Position numbers and translations under genes: made by a program. The notes below the pieces were generated by a model that did not search any database, was not told the origin of the DNA, and saw nothing but the letters and a program-made list of their open reading frames with translations. A DNA stretch of 64,000 bases from Pseudoips prasinana (lineage: Eukaryota > Arthropoda > Insecta > Lepidoptera > Nolidae), in the NCBI GenBank assembly GCA_951640165.1, contig OX621237.1, positions 12,896,001 through 12,960,000 of the forward strand. The letters run 5' to 3'. Positions 46,861 to 56,229 of this stretch are shown here, one piece after another. Position 1 is the first letter of the stretch; the number at the start of each line of letters is the position of its first letter.

Positions 46861-47712
46861 TACTGCATACCTACCTGTTTACTGTAATAATTATTACACA
46901 ATTATGATGATATTTAATTAATTTTAGTAGTGCAGATGTACCTGTTATTAGTACATACTTACATTGAACAACGTTATCGTTTACTTAGACCTCATTCGGT
47001 GCGTTTCACTAGGTTCAGTAAAGTATGCATTTGGAACGATTCCGCATTTTTATAATCAAAGCAAGCTCAATCAATTCACTCTTTTGAAATTAAAGTTGTG
47101 TATAGCCACAGAAAAAATCTCTTTATCTTTGCTGTGATTATAGCGTTGGCAAATCTGTGCTTACGTTTTGGTAGTTATACTTCACCAATTATTTAATTAT
47201 GTAGGTAGGCATCCTTTTGCTAAATGCGATATGTTTCTGTCAAGAGATTGGGATCAGGGGACACAGTGCGTTTTAGGATCTATCTACCTTTTGAACCACC
47301 GAACAACCGAAAGTAAATTATCGCCTAATTGATATAAGGTTGGTTTATGAACGTACGAAAATTCGAAGAAATATTAAAATAATATCACTAAAGCTTGGTG
47401 TTATAAGGTTTGGATATCAAACTAGCCGAATCTAATATATAATAGGTTAATATATGTGATTCGGTAGACATAACGTAGAAAAACTATTGAATGCTAATAT
47501 AATAATAACTATCTACTAGGTACATATATCCGAGTTCTTTTAAAGGCGTATAATACACATATAAAATTCTTACATCATCTACCCTGAACTGAGCTGCTTG
47601 TTGAACATAAGGTTTCTTTATTTTTCACTCACTTCACTCACCCCACCGTAAAAGGAGGAACTTGCTCAGAGTAGGTATTCCTTTCATGAAAATTTATAAT
47701 AATTGTATGCTA
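46861..47712. other. AT-rich non-coding sequence
   Basis: Nothing recognised. Confidence 0.4.
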
Positions 47713-50700
47713 ATGATAAATAATAAAATAAAATACACTTTATTGTACACAAAAAATAAAAGAACATTTAACAATGAAACATTAGTTGAAATGTACAATG
47801 GGCGGTCTTATCGCATAAAGCGATTTCTTCCAGACAACCTTTGGATGGATAGGAATGAAATGTGTAAAAATGCCGGGGATGGTGCAACAAAGTGTGGTAA
47901 TAGATAAATAAAACGAAAAGAGATAATTAAAAAGGTATACTAAAACCTAAAAATATGTTAATGATCATATTATTATTACACATACATATACGTAAATAAA
48001 ATACTATATTATACTATACTATAAATATAATAGTATATTAAAATACTATATCCAAATAAAATAAATTAATAATTATTATGATAGAGACAGATAGTGGTCT
48101 TTCACAAGTTTTTTGAAGCTAAGTATATTCTGAGAGCATCTAATAGAAAAAGGTAACTCATTCCACAAACGAGCTGCTTGGACTGCAAATGATTTGTCCA
48201 TAAAGATGGAAGAGTGCGCTGGAATGTGCAATTTAAGGTTTTCTGATGATCTTAAAAGCCTCGAATGTGTGTCACAAAGGAATTCAAAACGTTCTTTAAG
48301 ATATGAAGGAGTAGTGGGGTTGAAAAGTATATTGAATAATAAAGCGAGAATATGGGCATTCCGACGAAAGCGAATAGGCAACCACTTGAGCTTGGCACGA
48401 AACTCGGAAACATGATCATATTTGCGTAAGCCAAATATGAATCTGATCCAAAAATTTTGGAGTCGCTCAAGTTTATCAACTTGTTCTTGTGTGAGATCAA
48501 GATAGCTGGCGTCGGCATAGTCGAGAATTGGTAAGAGAAGTGATTGTGCAAGGGCAGTTTTAGTGGTAATGGGTAGGAAGTTTCGAAGACGTCTTAGGGA
48601 ACCAGCGGATGCATATAGTTTTCGACTCACTGTCTTTAATTGTGGACCCCAAGATAGAGTGTTGTCTATTATTATCCCCAGGTTCTTCACTTGATTGCTA
48701 AATGGGATTAGAACACCATCAAAATTAATTTGGGGGATTCGGGACCAATCTACCCTGGAAACCATTCGAGAGCTGCCCACGACAATAGCCTGGGTTTTCA
48801 ATGGATTAACACGGATACCATACTCTTGACTCCATTTACATATCTTAGCGAGATCATTGTTGATTAAGTTAATAGTTTCCGTAAGTGTAGCTAGTGGAGT
48901 GTGAGTATTCATTTGGAGATCATCAGCATAAAGATGATAGGATGAGGTTAGGTGTCGGGAGATCGTATTAATAAAAATAGCGAAGAGTAACGGAGAAAGC
49001 ATGCCACCCTGAGGCACGCCGGCTGTTGTACTGCACCATGAAGAAAAACAATTTTCAATACGAACTCTTTGCCGGCGGCCGAACAGGTAAGTACGGAACC
49101 AATCAATTACAGTTGGAGATATGTTAAGAGAGTTTAAAATACCAAGGAGAATGTCGAAATCTACCGAGTTGAAAGCGTTACTAAAATCAAGAAGAATGAG
49201 AACTGTTAGATTCCCATCCTCCATGGCCTTTCTTATGTCATCCGTAATATGAACAAGGGCACTTACGGTGCTATGGCCGGGACGGAAACCTGATTGCATC
49301 GGGTTGAGGAGATGGTTTCTGCAAAGGAAGGAGCTAAGTTGGTTGGAAACAAGGCGTTCCAGGACTTTTGACAGGAAAGGGAGTATAGAAATGGGACGGT
49401 AATCTGAAAATGATTCAGGATTTTTGGTTTTGGGTAAGGGAGTGACTTGGGCAGCTTTCCATGCTGTCGGGAAGCAGCCACTGGAAATGGAAAAGTTAAA
49501 GATATGGGAAAGAACAGGAAGGATTTCATCAAGGATAGGAAGAACCATATTACGGGTGACATTGTCAGTTCCAACCGCGTTAGATGATATCGACAGAATG
49601 CTCTTCTTAACATCACAATCTGTAAATTGATTAAAAACTAATGGAGAGCAAGTAGGAGTAGGAATAGATGAAAGATAGTTAAGAGTATTAGTTTTGGTTG
49701 TTCCATTAAAATTGGATGACGCAGAGGAAAAATGCTGATTAAGCGAATCAATATTTAATGTTTTAGGAATTGAATCTTTACTTTTTCCCACTCCTAATGA
49801 TCTGAGAAATTTCCAAATCCTTGCCGGATCGTCATTTTCAACAGATTTATGAATATTTTGGCGCTGTGCATTCCTACACATCTTATTGCTGAGATTCCGA
49901 ACGGCAATGTACTTTTCTTTAGTTAAGGCTGAAGGCCGACATTTATACCTACTTTTCGCTGCTGCTTTTCGAGCCATAATGTTTTTTATTTCGACAGTTA
50001 GCCAAGGAGCCGGGAGATCCTTTACCTTTATGGCTCGAATTGGGGCATAAATATCGTATAAAGCAATCAGCTGAGAAGTTAGTACGTTAACTTGATCGTT
50101 GACTGAAGTTGAGTCTAAGAGTGCACTCCAATCAATGTTTTTAGCAGCTTCTCGTAGTTTCTCGATGTTCATACCACTAAAATTGCGTTGCAGAAGAATT
50201 TTCGACTTTGCCTTTGGAGGACGGATTTCATATGAAAGATAGATTAAATCGTGATAAGAAAACACATCAGCTGAGCACTGTCCATGCTTAGAGACGTGAT
50301 CATGAGAAGAAATGATAATAAGATCAAGTAAAGAGGGAGTGGCGTTAGGGAAACGATGTGTAGCATTTAAAGGAAGGCAGAAAAGGTTAGTGGAATCAAT
50401 TATCGATTGAAGAGAAGAAGCGCGGGAATCATTTTTAAGGAGACATGTGTTAAAATCACCCATGACGATAGTGTGACTGTAAGAAGGTGTAAGATTTTCT
50501 AAAAGTGTATCAAAAGACGAGAAATAATTAATGCGAAGAGAAGGGCAATAGTATACTCCTAATAAAACCTTTGTGTGATGTAATTCAACCTCTATAAAAA
50601 GGTGCTCACCAGCATTTAATGGAGGCTGTGGTGACGTGTCAACTATAGTAAAATTAATGTAATTACGCAGATATATTGCTACGCCTCCACCACCTCCGAT

Positions 50701-50755
50701 CACACGGTCGTTACGTATTAGGTTAAATCCAGGAAGGATTCTCATTGTCAACCAA
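47713..50755 (-). mobile_element. CR1/L2-type LINE, 5'-truncated
   Basis: Minus-strand LINE: ORF2 at 48076-50751, then about 360 bp of 3' UTR ending GTGTACAATAAAGTGTATTT and an ATTTTATTATT-type tail at 47713-47730. The 5' end breaks off inside the endonuclease domain, 14 bp from the SINE-A at 50769. Another 3' end of the same family lies at 10222-10375. Confidence 0.8.
48076..50751 (-). CDS. LINE ORF2 (endonuclease remnant plus reverse transcriptase)
   Basis: Polyprotein for target-primed reverse transcription. About 890 codons are open without a stop. The N-terminal 180 residues are the back half of an apurinic-type endonuclease, with GDFN at 98-101 and SYHD at 165-168; the catalytic N-terminal part is missing. 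The RT has LDFSNAFNS at 521-529, GVPQGGMLSP at 578-587 and the catalytic YADD at 608-611. The C-terminus carries CR1/L2-type blocks such as LKWLPIRFRRNAHIL and AARLWNELPFSIRCS. The first codon (TTG) is only where the frame opens; the first ATG follows two codons later, and neither is likely to be native. Such a long open frame implies a fairly recent insertion, but without the full endonuclease it should be immobile. Confidence 0.88.
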   Translation of the reverse strand: MTMRILPGFNLIRNDRVIGGGGGVAIYLRNYINFTIVDTSPQPPLNAGEHLFIEVELHHTKVLLGVYYCPSLRINYFSSFDTLLENLTPSYSHTIVMGDFNTCLLKNDSRASSLQSIIDSTNLFCLPLNATHRFPNATPSLLDLIIISSHDHVSKHGQCSADVFSYHDLIYLSYEIRPPKAKSKILLQRNFSGMNIEKLREAAKNIDWSALLDSTSVNDQVNVLTSQLIALYDIYAPIRAIKVKDLPAPWLTVEIKNIMARKAAAKSRYKCRPSALTKEKYIAVRNLSNKMCRNAQRQNIHKSVENDDPARIWKFLRSLGVGKSKDSIPKTLNIDSLNQHFSSASSNFNGTTKTNTLNYLSSIPTPTCSPLVFNQFTDCDVKKSILSISSNAVGTDNVTRNMVLPILDEILPVLSHIFNFSISSGCFPTAWKAAQVTPLPKTKNPESFSDYRPISILPFLSKVLERLVSNQLSSFLCRNHLLNPMQSGFRPGHSTVSALVHITDDIRKAMEDGNLTVLILLDFSNAFNSVDFDILLGILNSLNISPTVIDWFRTYLFGRRQRVRIENCFSSWCSTTAGVPQGGMLSPLLFAIFINTISRHLTSSYHLYADDLQMNTHTPLATLTETINLINNDLAKICKWSQEYGIRVNPLKTQAIVVGSSRMVSRVDWSRIPQINFDGVLIPFSNQVKNLGIIIDNTLSWGPQLKTVSRKLYASAGSLRRLRNFLPITTKTALAQSLLLPILDYADASYLDLTQEQVDKLERLQNFWIRFIFGLRKYDHVSEFRAKLKWLPIRFRRNAHILALLFNILFNPTTPSYLKERFEFLCDTHSRLLRSSENLKLHIPAHSSIFMDKSFAVQAARLWNELPFSIRCSQNILSFKKLVKDHYLSLS

Positions 50756-50768
50756 TATACAGATTATT

Positions 50769-51025
50769 TTTGGCCTGTTGGCGTGGTTGGTAGATACGCT
50801 GCCTTTCACGCCGGAGGTCGTGGGTTCGATTCCCACACAGGACAAATATTTGTGTGCATGAACATGTCTGTTTGTCCTGAGTCTGGGTGTAAATTATCTA
50901 TATAAGTATGTATTTACAAAAGAAAAATAGTATATGTAATATATCAGTTATCTGGTTTCCATAGTACAAGCTCTGCTTAGTTTGGGATCAGATGGCCGTG
51001 TGTGAATAATGTCCCACGATATTAT
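50769..51025 (+). mobile_element. SINE-A copy
   Basis: Head GGCCTGTTGGCGTGGTTGG, perfect B box GGTTCGATTCCC, full body and tail. Among the best-preserved copies here; it abuts the truncated 5' end of the LINE. Confidence 0.75.
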
Positions 51026-52330
51026 TATATCACCTTCAAAATTTTAATGATTATGAATATTTGAGTAGGTACCTAAAGCTTGTTATCCCTCCGAGGACGT
51101 AACCCATATTGCTGGTACAGCTACATGTATCGGCGCTTACCGAAATAAAATGGCGGTTTCGAATGCCATTACAAAATTTACAAATAATTTTGACAATATT
51201 GCACTACCGGCTTAATTTATAAAGTACTTAAGTAAGTACAAATTAGGACGTTCTTTCACCTGTAAAACATTTCATTGCGACATTGTTATTCGAATTGTTA
51301 AAGATTATTTATAATCTTTAGCAAGTGTGACAGCTAACTTGGTAAAATAAATAATAGTTAATGCTTAGAAACTAGACTCTAAATCAATAGTCAGCTGCTT
51401 ATCTGTCTATAACTTCTGCGGCCATGGTTTTTCAAATCTAGTGTTTTGTTCAAAGCCTTCAAATATGAAGGCTTCGAACAAAACACTTGAAAATGTAACA
51501 ACAAAAAACTAATATGTTATATCGCCTGCATCCTTGACTAAATCTAATTTCAGTAAAATTACATAAAATATCCTCCTGCATTAAGTATCCTCTTCATCAT
51601 TTCAAATAAATATTGTTAACTCACAATATTTTTTACAGCTTATCAAAATAATGCCGTAACGAACTTGCGGGTACGACTTAAAAAACCTTCAGAGACATTC
51701 ATGGTTACCAACTATCAAAACCTAAATACCTATATGTTTTATATACCTAGTGTTTGACAATGCTTAAATTATTGATCTAAGAAAGTAACTCTAATAGGTA
51801 CCTACTATTATTGTTGCGAAAAAGCTCAAACGGTGGCCATTCATTTTAATTTCAAAGTCTCATAAATTTATTTACCTACTTTTGGTGGATTCTTTCATCA
51901 ATTACAAAAATGTATGTTAGAATTTCACGAAAGGGTTTAATAAAACGATTTCATTGCGCGGCGCACGAACTGACGATCATATAAGATCAAAATTTATCGA
52001 GCACCGGAAAAGTTAAATCTCCAATCTTCATGAACAGCAGCTATTTTCTAATTTATTTTTAATTTGACACAGTTCGGTGTCTTTTCCCTATAATCCAAAG
52101 ATATGTGTCGACCGTAGACGATTATTTGTCATTATAATAAACAAGCTAAGCGATACTTAGGTCCTAACAGAAATTCCGTTTGTTTAATATTTATGAATGA
52201 AACAGATAATTACCTATTCTAAATGATATTTTGTTATGTTAATATACCTATTACTTCTTTAAGCTCCTTGTAAAATAAATAGACGTCTAAATAATTTCAG
52301 GGAGTTTATAGTGAAATTACCAATGTATAA
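51026..52330. other. AT-rich non-coding sequence
   Basis: No gene. A hairpin at 51440-51487 has 21-bp arms with one mismatch (AGTGTTTTGTTCAAAGCCTT and mirror). The last 20 bases abut the Fanzor element and would supply a guide if the system is active. Confidence 0.45.
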
Positions 52331-52413
52331 CCTCTTAAGTCCCGACATCAAAAAGATCAAAGTGTGAAATTGAACCTTGTTGATATCGAGTTACAAAAAA
52401 TTATAAGAGGTTA
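52331..52413 (-). ncRNA. Predicted guide-RNA scaffold (fRNA/omega-RNA) 3' part
   Basis: In Fanzor orientation the stop codon lies about 80 bp from the element end. The ten bases at 52404-52413 (TAAGAGGTTA on the plus strand), covering the stop, are exactly complementary to 52328-52337 at the terminus. A transcript through the end could therefore fold into a stem just before the flank. TnpB and Fanzor systems place the scaffold at this position, with the guide read from adjacent DNA. Here that would begin TTATACATTGGTAATTTCAC. Inference only; the 5' limit inside the ORF cannot be set. Confidence 0.35.
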
Positions 52414-54081
52414 CGATGCCCCGTTAGTGGAACATCCTGGCCTACAGATGGTAGACCGTGTATAATTGATCAAAATGTTCTTTGCTGCGTTGCTGTCACG
52501 GTCAAACTCGCTGTTGCAGTTTGGGCAAACTCCCCAGCGTAGTCGATGATTCATGACAATCTTGTGAAACTGTCCTGTTGTAGCGTTGCACGAAGAACAC
52601 GCCTGCGAGGTATACTGTTCATCTACGACCTCTACATCAATGTTGGGCTTACTCCGTAGACGTTTGATGAGCGAGTCGTGTTTAAACTTGCGACCGCTGA
52701 AAGAAGCCTTGTTCATGAATGAACTTCCAGCACCATACAACACTAGTGTGTTGGAACTATCGTCAAATATTTCCTTGATTATTTTTTCTTCACATTTAGC
52801 TGTACGGATATACTTGTCTAATTTCAAGCGTGTGAGTTTGGCGTGTCTCTCATACGGTTCCTGGCGCACGTTGAACCAATGCATTCTAAAAACAGTATAT
52901 TCCACGACATGAGTAGTGTTCTTCGAAGAAACGGGAAAATCCAACTTTTCACGAGCCTTTTTTTCAGCCTCCTCGCTGACTCGACACAATTTGTTTCTGA
53001 CTCGTGCACGCTTCCACTCCAATGTATGCGATCTCACATATTTTTTTGTTACACGTTGAAACTTTAACCTGCGCGATTCTACCGCAGCAACAGGAATTCT
53101 AGAGCCGGGATCAACAGCGATGATACGATCATAACTCTTTTTGGAGCGTTTTGGTGATTGTACCATAGTAAGCTCCTTTTTGATTCGATTCATTGATAGA
53201 CTCACACTAAAGCTGTCTGTTTGTAGGCTACATCCAAATTTTTTCATGTCAACGTCTAACCAAGGAGCCCATAGTTCTCGTCGATGATCTTCAATTCTAG
53301 GCCAATTGCCTGTAATAGCTTTTGGATCTACACGTCGCAATAGTTCGTGCCAACCTCTCGATGTGTAAGTGATGTGTTTGAGCCCATGTGATGGTTGTGG
53401 AAATAGTCGAAAGTCTTCGAGCTTTGCCTGAATTTTGAGCCATTCAGGAATAGTTGACCACCATTTGGTACCTCCGACAGTGTCCACGTTGATAATAGAA
53501 CAGACGCGACGCATCTCTTCATTATCGTCGGGTAGTATCTTCTTGAAAAACGCCGAAAACAATGTTGGATCGTTGCGTTTCACGTTGAAATAGCGGGCCA
53601 GCCTAGAATAGGCATGTGTACTAATGTTTGTATGTAGTACGGTCTCGTACTGTTTTGCCATCTCTTGAACCACAAAAGAGCGAAGTTTGTCGTCAAACTT
53701 CCTCTCACCAAACATGGTAGAATATGCGTTGGTATAGGGTCCTTTTCCTTTCATGGCATAGATGAAATTCAACACGTCCGGTTTAGGTGGAAGTTGCGTG
53801 CTTGTCTTCATATAATAATTGTACCAAACACCCAGTTCGATATAGACCCGTGAGAGATCGCGAACATCCCGTCGAATTTCTGTCAAAAGTTTGAGTTTTT
53901 TCTCTGGAGCCAATAGCGGACAAAGGCAGGAAACAAGTCCTCGTTTGACAGTATAAATTTCTAGTTGATTTGCTTTTGATTCACTCAAATGCCTCTTTCT
54001 TATGGACGGTAAATAGTTTTTACATTTTTTTGAACTTGTTCGTGTATGGTCCGAACCACCACACGTCTTGCACACCACCAT
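52411..54081 (-). CDS. Fanzor: eukaryotic TnpB-like RNA-guided nuclease
   Basis: Fanzors are TnpB relatives that cut DNA under RNA guidance and are carried by eukaryotic transposons and large DNA viruses. The 556-codon frame is uninterrupted. The N-terminus has a zinc knuckle (C4-C7-H12-C20, starting CKTCGGSDH). Residues about 60-300 are the helical recognition/wedge region with no sharp motif. RuvC-I is RIIAVDPGSRIPVAAV with Asp324. The strand usually carrying the RuvC-II acid reads LVLYGAGSSF (446-455) without Glu; Glu488 in VDEQYTSQACSSC is the likely substitute, as described for Fanzors with a rearranged site. A four-cysteine finger (C495, C498, C519, C522) precedes RuvC-III EFDRDSNAAKNI with Asp527/Asp529. 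ATG at 54081 is the first in frame and lies just before the zinc knuckle. All catalytic and zinc positions look intact. Confidence 0.92.
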   Translation of the reverse strand: MVVCKTCGGSDHTRTSSKKCKNYLPSIRKRHLSESKANQLEIYTVKRGLVSCLCPLLAPEKKLKLLTEIRRDVRDLSRVYIELGVWYNYYMKTSTQLPPKPDVLNFIYAMKGKGPYTNAYSTMFGERKFDDKLRSFVVQEMAKQYETVLHTNISTHAYSRLARYFNVKRNDPTLFSAFFKKILPDDNEEMRRVCSIINVDTVGGTKWWSTIPEWLKIQAKLEDFRLFPQPSHGLKHITYTSRGWHELLRRVDPKAITGNWPRIEDHRRELWAPWLDVDMKKFGCSLQTDSFSVSLSMNRIKKELTMVQSPKRSKKSYDRIIAVDPGSRIPVAAVESRRLKFQRVTKKYVRSHTLEWKRARVRNKLCRVSEEAEKKAREKLDFPVSSKNTTHVVEYTVFRMHWFNVRQEPYERHAKLTRLKLDKYIRTAKCEEKIIKEIFDDSSNTLVLYGAGSSFMNKASFSGRKFKHDSLIKRLRSKPNIDVEVVDEQYTSQACSSCNATTGQFHKIVMNHRLRWGVCPNCNSEFDRDSNAAKNILINYTRSTICRPGCSTNGAS

Positions 54082-54199
54082 CCTACTAATGGAAATGAGG
54101 GATGAAAGAGGGCTTATATAGGGATAAGTGTACCCGGGGGTCTAAAAGTCCACAAAAAACAATAAAGTTCAATTTTTTTTATTTTCAATGTTCTTTATA

Positions 54200-55487
54200 T
54201 TAGGTCTTTACCTATGAAATTGCCGTTCTGCAGTACTGGCCATTTCAAATCAAAATAATTTTTGTTTGGCTAAGAATTCTAATTTCAAATTAATTTTATT
54301 TTAAAAACATGGATTCTTTTTTCCAAAAGTAGTCATTTCTTTATTGATTAGTGTTACATTTTCATCGCATTTCAATCTTTTTCGTCATCATGGATACGTT
54401 AAAAATTCGAGTAATTATGGAATATGAGTACCGTCGTGGCAGCAACGCGGCACAAGCGGCACGCAACATCAACGACGTTTACGGAGCTAACACTACAAAC
54501 CAACGCACCACCTGTTATTGGTTTGCTCGCTTCCGTTCTGGAAATTTCGACCTGAAAAATGAACCTCGCGGTCGTCCGAAGACTTTGGTCGACAATGACG
54601 AATTAAAGGCGGTTGTGGAAGCTGATGATACACAATCTACGGCTGAATTAGCAGCAGCTTTCGACGTTAGCGTCAAAACAATATTGGTCCATTTGCGTCA
54701 AATTGGCAAGGTAAAAAAGCTTGACAAATGGGTGCCCCACGAACTCAATGATCGCCAGCGCGAAGTACGCGTCGAGACGTGCCTTGCACTGCTCAACAGA
54801 CACACAAATGAAGGAATTTTGAACCGCATTGTTACCTGCGATGAAAAATGGATTCTGTTTGATAACCGCAAGCGCTCAGCAAGTTGGTTGGATCCTGGTT
54901 CAGCACCTAAACAATGCCCTAAACGAAAACTTACCCCTAGAAAAGTGATGGTCACTGTTTGGTGGTCTAGCGCCGGTGTGATTCATCACAGCTTCTTACC
55001 AAACGGGGTGAGCATTACTGCAGATGTGTACTGTGAAGAACTGAGCACAATGATGGAGAAGCTGGTGCATCTCCAACCAGCATTGGTCAATCGCTCGTCT
55101 CCGCTGCTCCTGCACGACAACGCGCGACCTCATACTGCACAGCAGACGGTCTCCAAGTTGCAAGAACTGGGGTTGGAAGCTCTCCGTCATCCGCCCTACT
55201 CACCAGACCTTGCGCCTACAGACTACTACTTTTTCCAGAATTTGGATAACTTCTTGGCGGGAAAAAAATTCAATACCCGAGAGGCAGTACAAAATGCCTT
55301 TGAAGAATTTGTTGCCTCCCGTCCAGCTGATTTCTTTAAGAAGGGCATCAATAAACTGCCACTGCGATGGCAAAGATGCATTGATTGCATGGGTGATTAC
55401 TTCGATTAATACAAATAAAAAAAATCATGAAAAAAATTCGTTTAAATTTTTTCATACAAAACGGCAATTTCATAGGTAAAGACCTAT
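54200..55487 (+). mobile_element. Mariner (DD34D), structurally intact
   Basis: 1288 bp flanked by TA (54198-54199 and 55488-55489). Terminal inverted repeats of 28 bp, beginning TTAGGTCTTTACCTATGAAA on the left, match at 27 of 28 positions (only the outermost base differs). It lies in the 5' flank of Fanzor, 119 bp from its start codon, inside the outer Fanzor TIRs, so it inserted after the Fanzor element. Confidence 0.92.
54390..55409 (+). CDS. Mariner transposase
   Basis: Cut-and-paste transposase acting at TA sites. The frame is open from 54351; the ATG at 54390 (catcATGG) starts MDTLKIRVIMEYEYRRG and gives 339 residues, close to the usual 345. Numbered from 54351, the N-terminal helix-turn-helix pair includes FRSGNFDLKNEPRGRP and VSVKTILVHLRQIGKVKKLD, then the family motif WVPHEL (128-133). 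The catalytic triad is Asp164 (TCDEKW), Asp256 (LLHDNARPH) and Asp291 (DLAPTDYYFF); 34 residues separate the last two, giving DD34D. YSPDLAP is present. Sequence blocks resemble the cecropia-type branch that includes the transposase domain of primate SETMAR. No stop or frameshift; with both TIRs present it could be active. Confidence 0.93.
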   Translation: MDTLKIRVIMEYEYRRGSNAAQAARNINDVYGANTTNQRTTCYWFARFRSGNFDLKNEPRGRPKTLVDNDELKAVVEADDTQSTAELAAAFDVSVKTILVHLRQIGKVKKLDKWVPHELNDRQREVRVETCLALLNRHTNEGILNRIVTCDEKWILFDNRKRSASWLDPGSAPKQCPKRKLTPRKVMVTVWWSSAGVIHHSFLPNGVSITADVYCEELSTMMEKLVHLQPALVNRSSPLLLHDNARPHTAQQTVSKLQELGLEALRHPPYSPDLAPTDYYFFQNLDNFLAGKKFNTREAVQNAFEEFVASRPADFFKKGINKLPLRWQRCIDCMGDYFD

Positions 55488-55511
55488 TATATGACATTGG
55501 GACTTAGGAGG

Positions 55512-56201
55512 ATAAAGTATATGTCAAAGAGTATTTAACCTACAGATATGTACTCTGTGAATGAAGTATACACAACGTTTAGTTCATTCATATATTTTTT
55601 CATTCTTTTCCACCAGCCTTTCAATATTTTTTACAATAACATTGACAGGAAAGGTCACTCAGAGTTGCCAGGTTAGAGATGACTATTAAATTTATAGGGA
55701 ATCTTTGTCAATTCTGGGTTGTGACTGGGAGTTGGTTGTATTGCCAAAAATTCGCAATATACACAGGTTTCTATTCATGAATTAAAGAAAATTCAAAGAC
55801 GCTCTTATTTTGGAGTTATGAACATTTTCAAGTTTTTAACATTAAATCCTATTAACGTTATAAGAGTAACTAATTTGGAGATATTGATATTTTTTTTTGT
55901 TTTTTTTTAAATATGACATAATTGCACTACTAGTATGTTGTTGGTTTTTATTAGAATAATAAACTATTTTGTTTTCTAATGAATTATTTTACCGTAATGT
56001 CTGGTACCTCAAAGGCAGGGAATCGTAAATTATGATTTTAGAACCCTAATGTCGACGTGCTGTGTCACATTTTCGTTCATTGGTTCATTCACATCGTTCC
56101 ATTATTACTTTAAAGTTCACAGTTACATGACGCGCATGATTTTTAAGTTAAAAATAATTCAGATTTCGTACCGGATCTAAGTCTAATTGTAAAAGTAAAT
56201 A
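55512..56201. promoter_or_regulatory. RNMT 5' flank and 5' UTR
   Basis: About 700 bp between the Fanzor element and RNMT, AT-rich. The transcription start is probably within about 150 bp of the ATG but no core motif is convincing. A three-codon upstream frame begins at the ATG at 56202 (MYV then stop) just before the RNMT start and could lower initiation. Confidence 0.35.
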
Positions 56202-56229
56202 ATGTATGTGTAAGAAATCTACTATTAAC

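Larger units (their letters stand above)
52331..55511 (-). mobile_element. Fanzor element (with a nested mariner)
   Basis: Outer terminal inverted repeats CCTCTTAAGTCCC (52331-52343) and its complement GGGACTTAGGAGG (55499-55511) match at 12 of 13 bases. Subterminal AATTGAACCTTGTTG (52368) has an inverted near-match AATTGAACTTTATTG ending the other side (54174-54160). Flanks allow a 4-bp ATAA duplication or a TA duplication, so the edge is uncertain by 1-3 bp. Removing the mariner leaves about 1.9 kb coding only Fanzor. No transposase of its own is visible, so mobility would depend on one supplied from elsewhere. Confidence 0.65.

Noticed and set aside
49263..49616. 117-codon minus-strand gene
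   Set aside because: It is a shadow frame within the LINE ORF2.
52331..55511. Fanzor and mariner as one two-gene transposon
   Set aside because: The mariner has its own TA-flanked TIRs (54200-55487) that exclude Fanzor, and a separate TIR pair lies outside both. Nesting explains this better.
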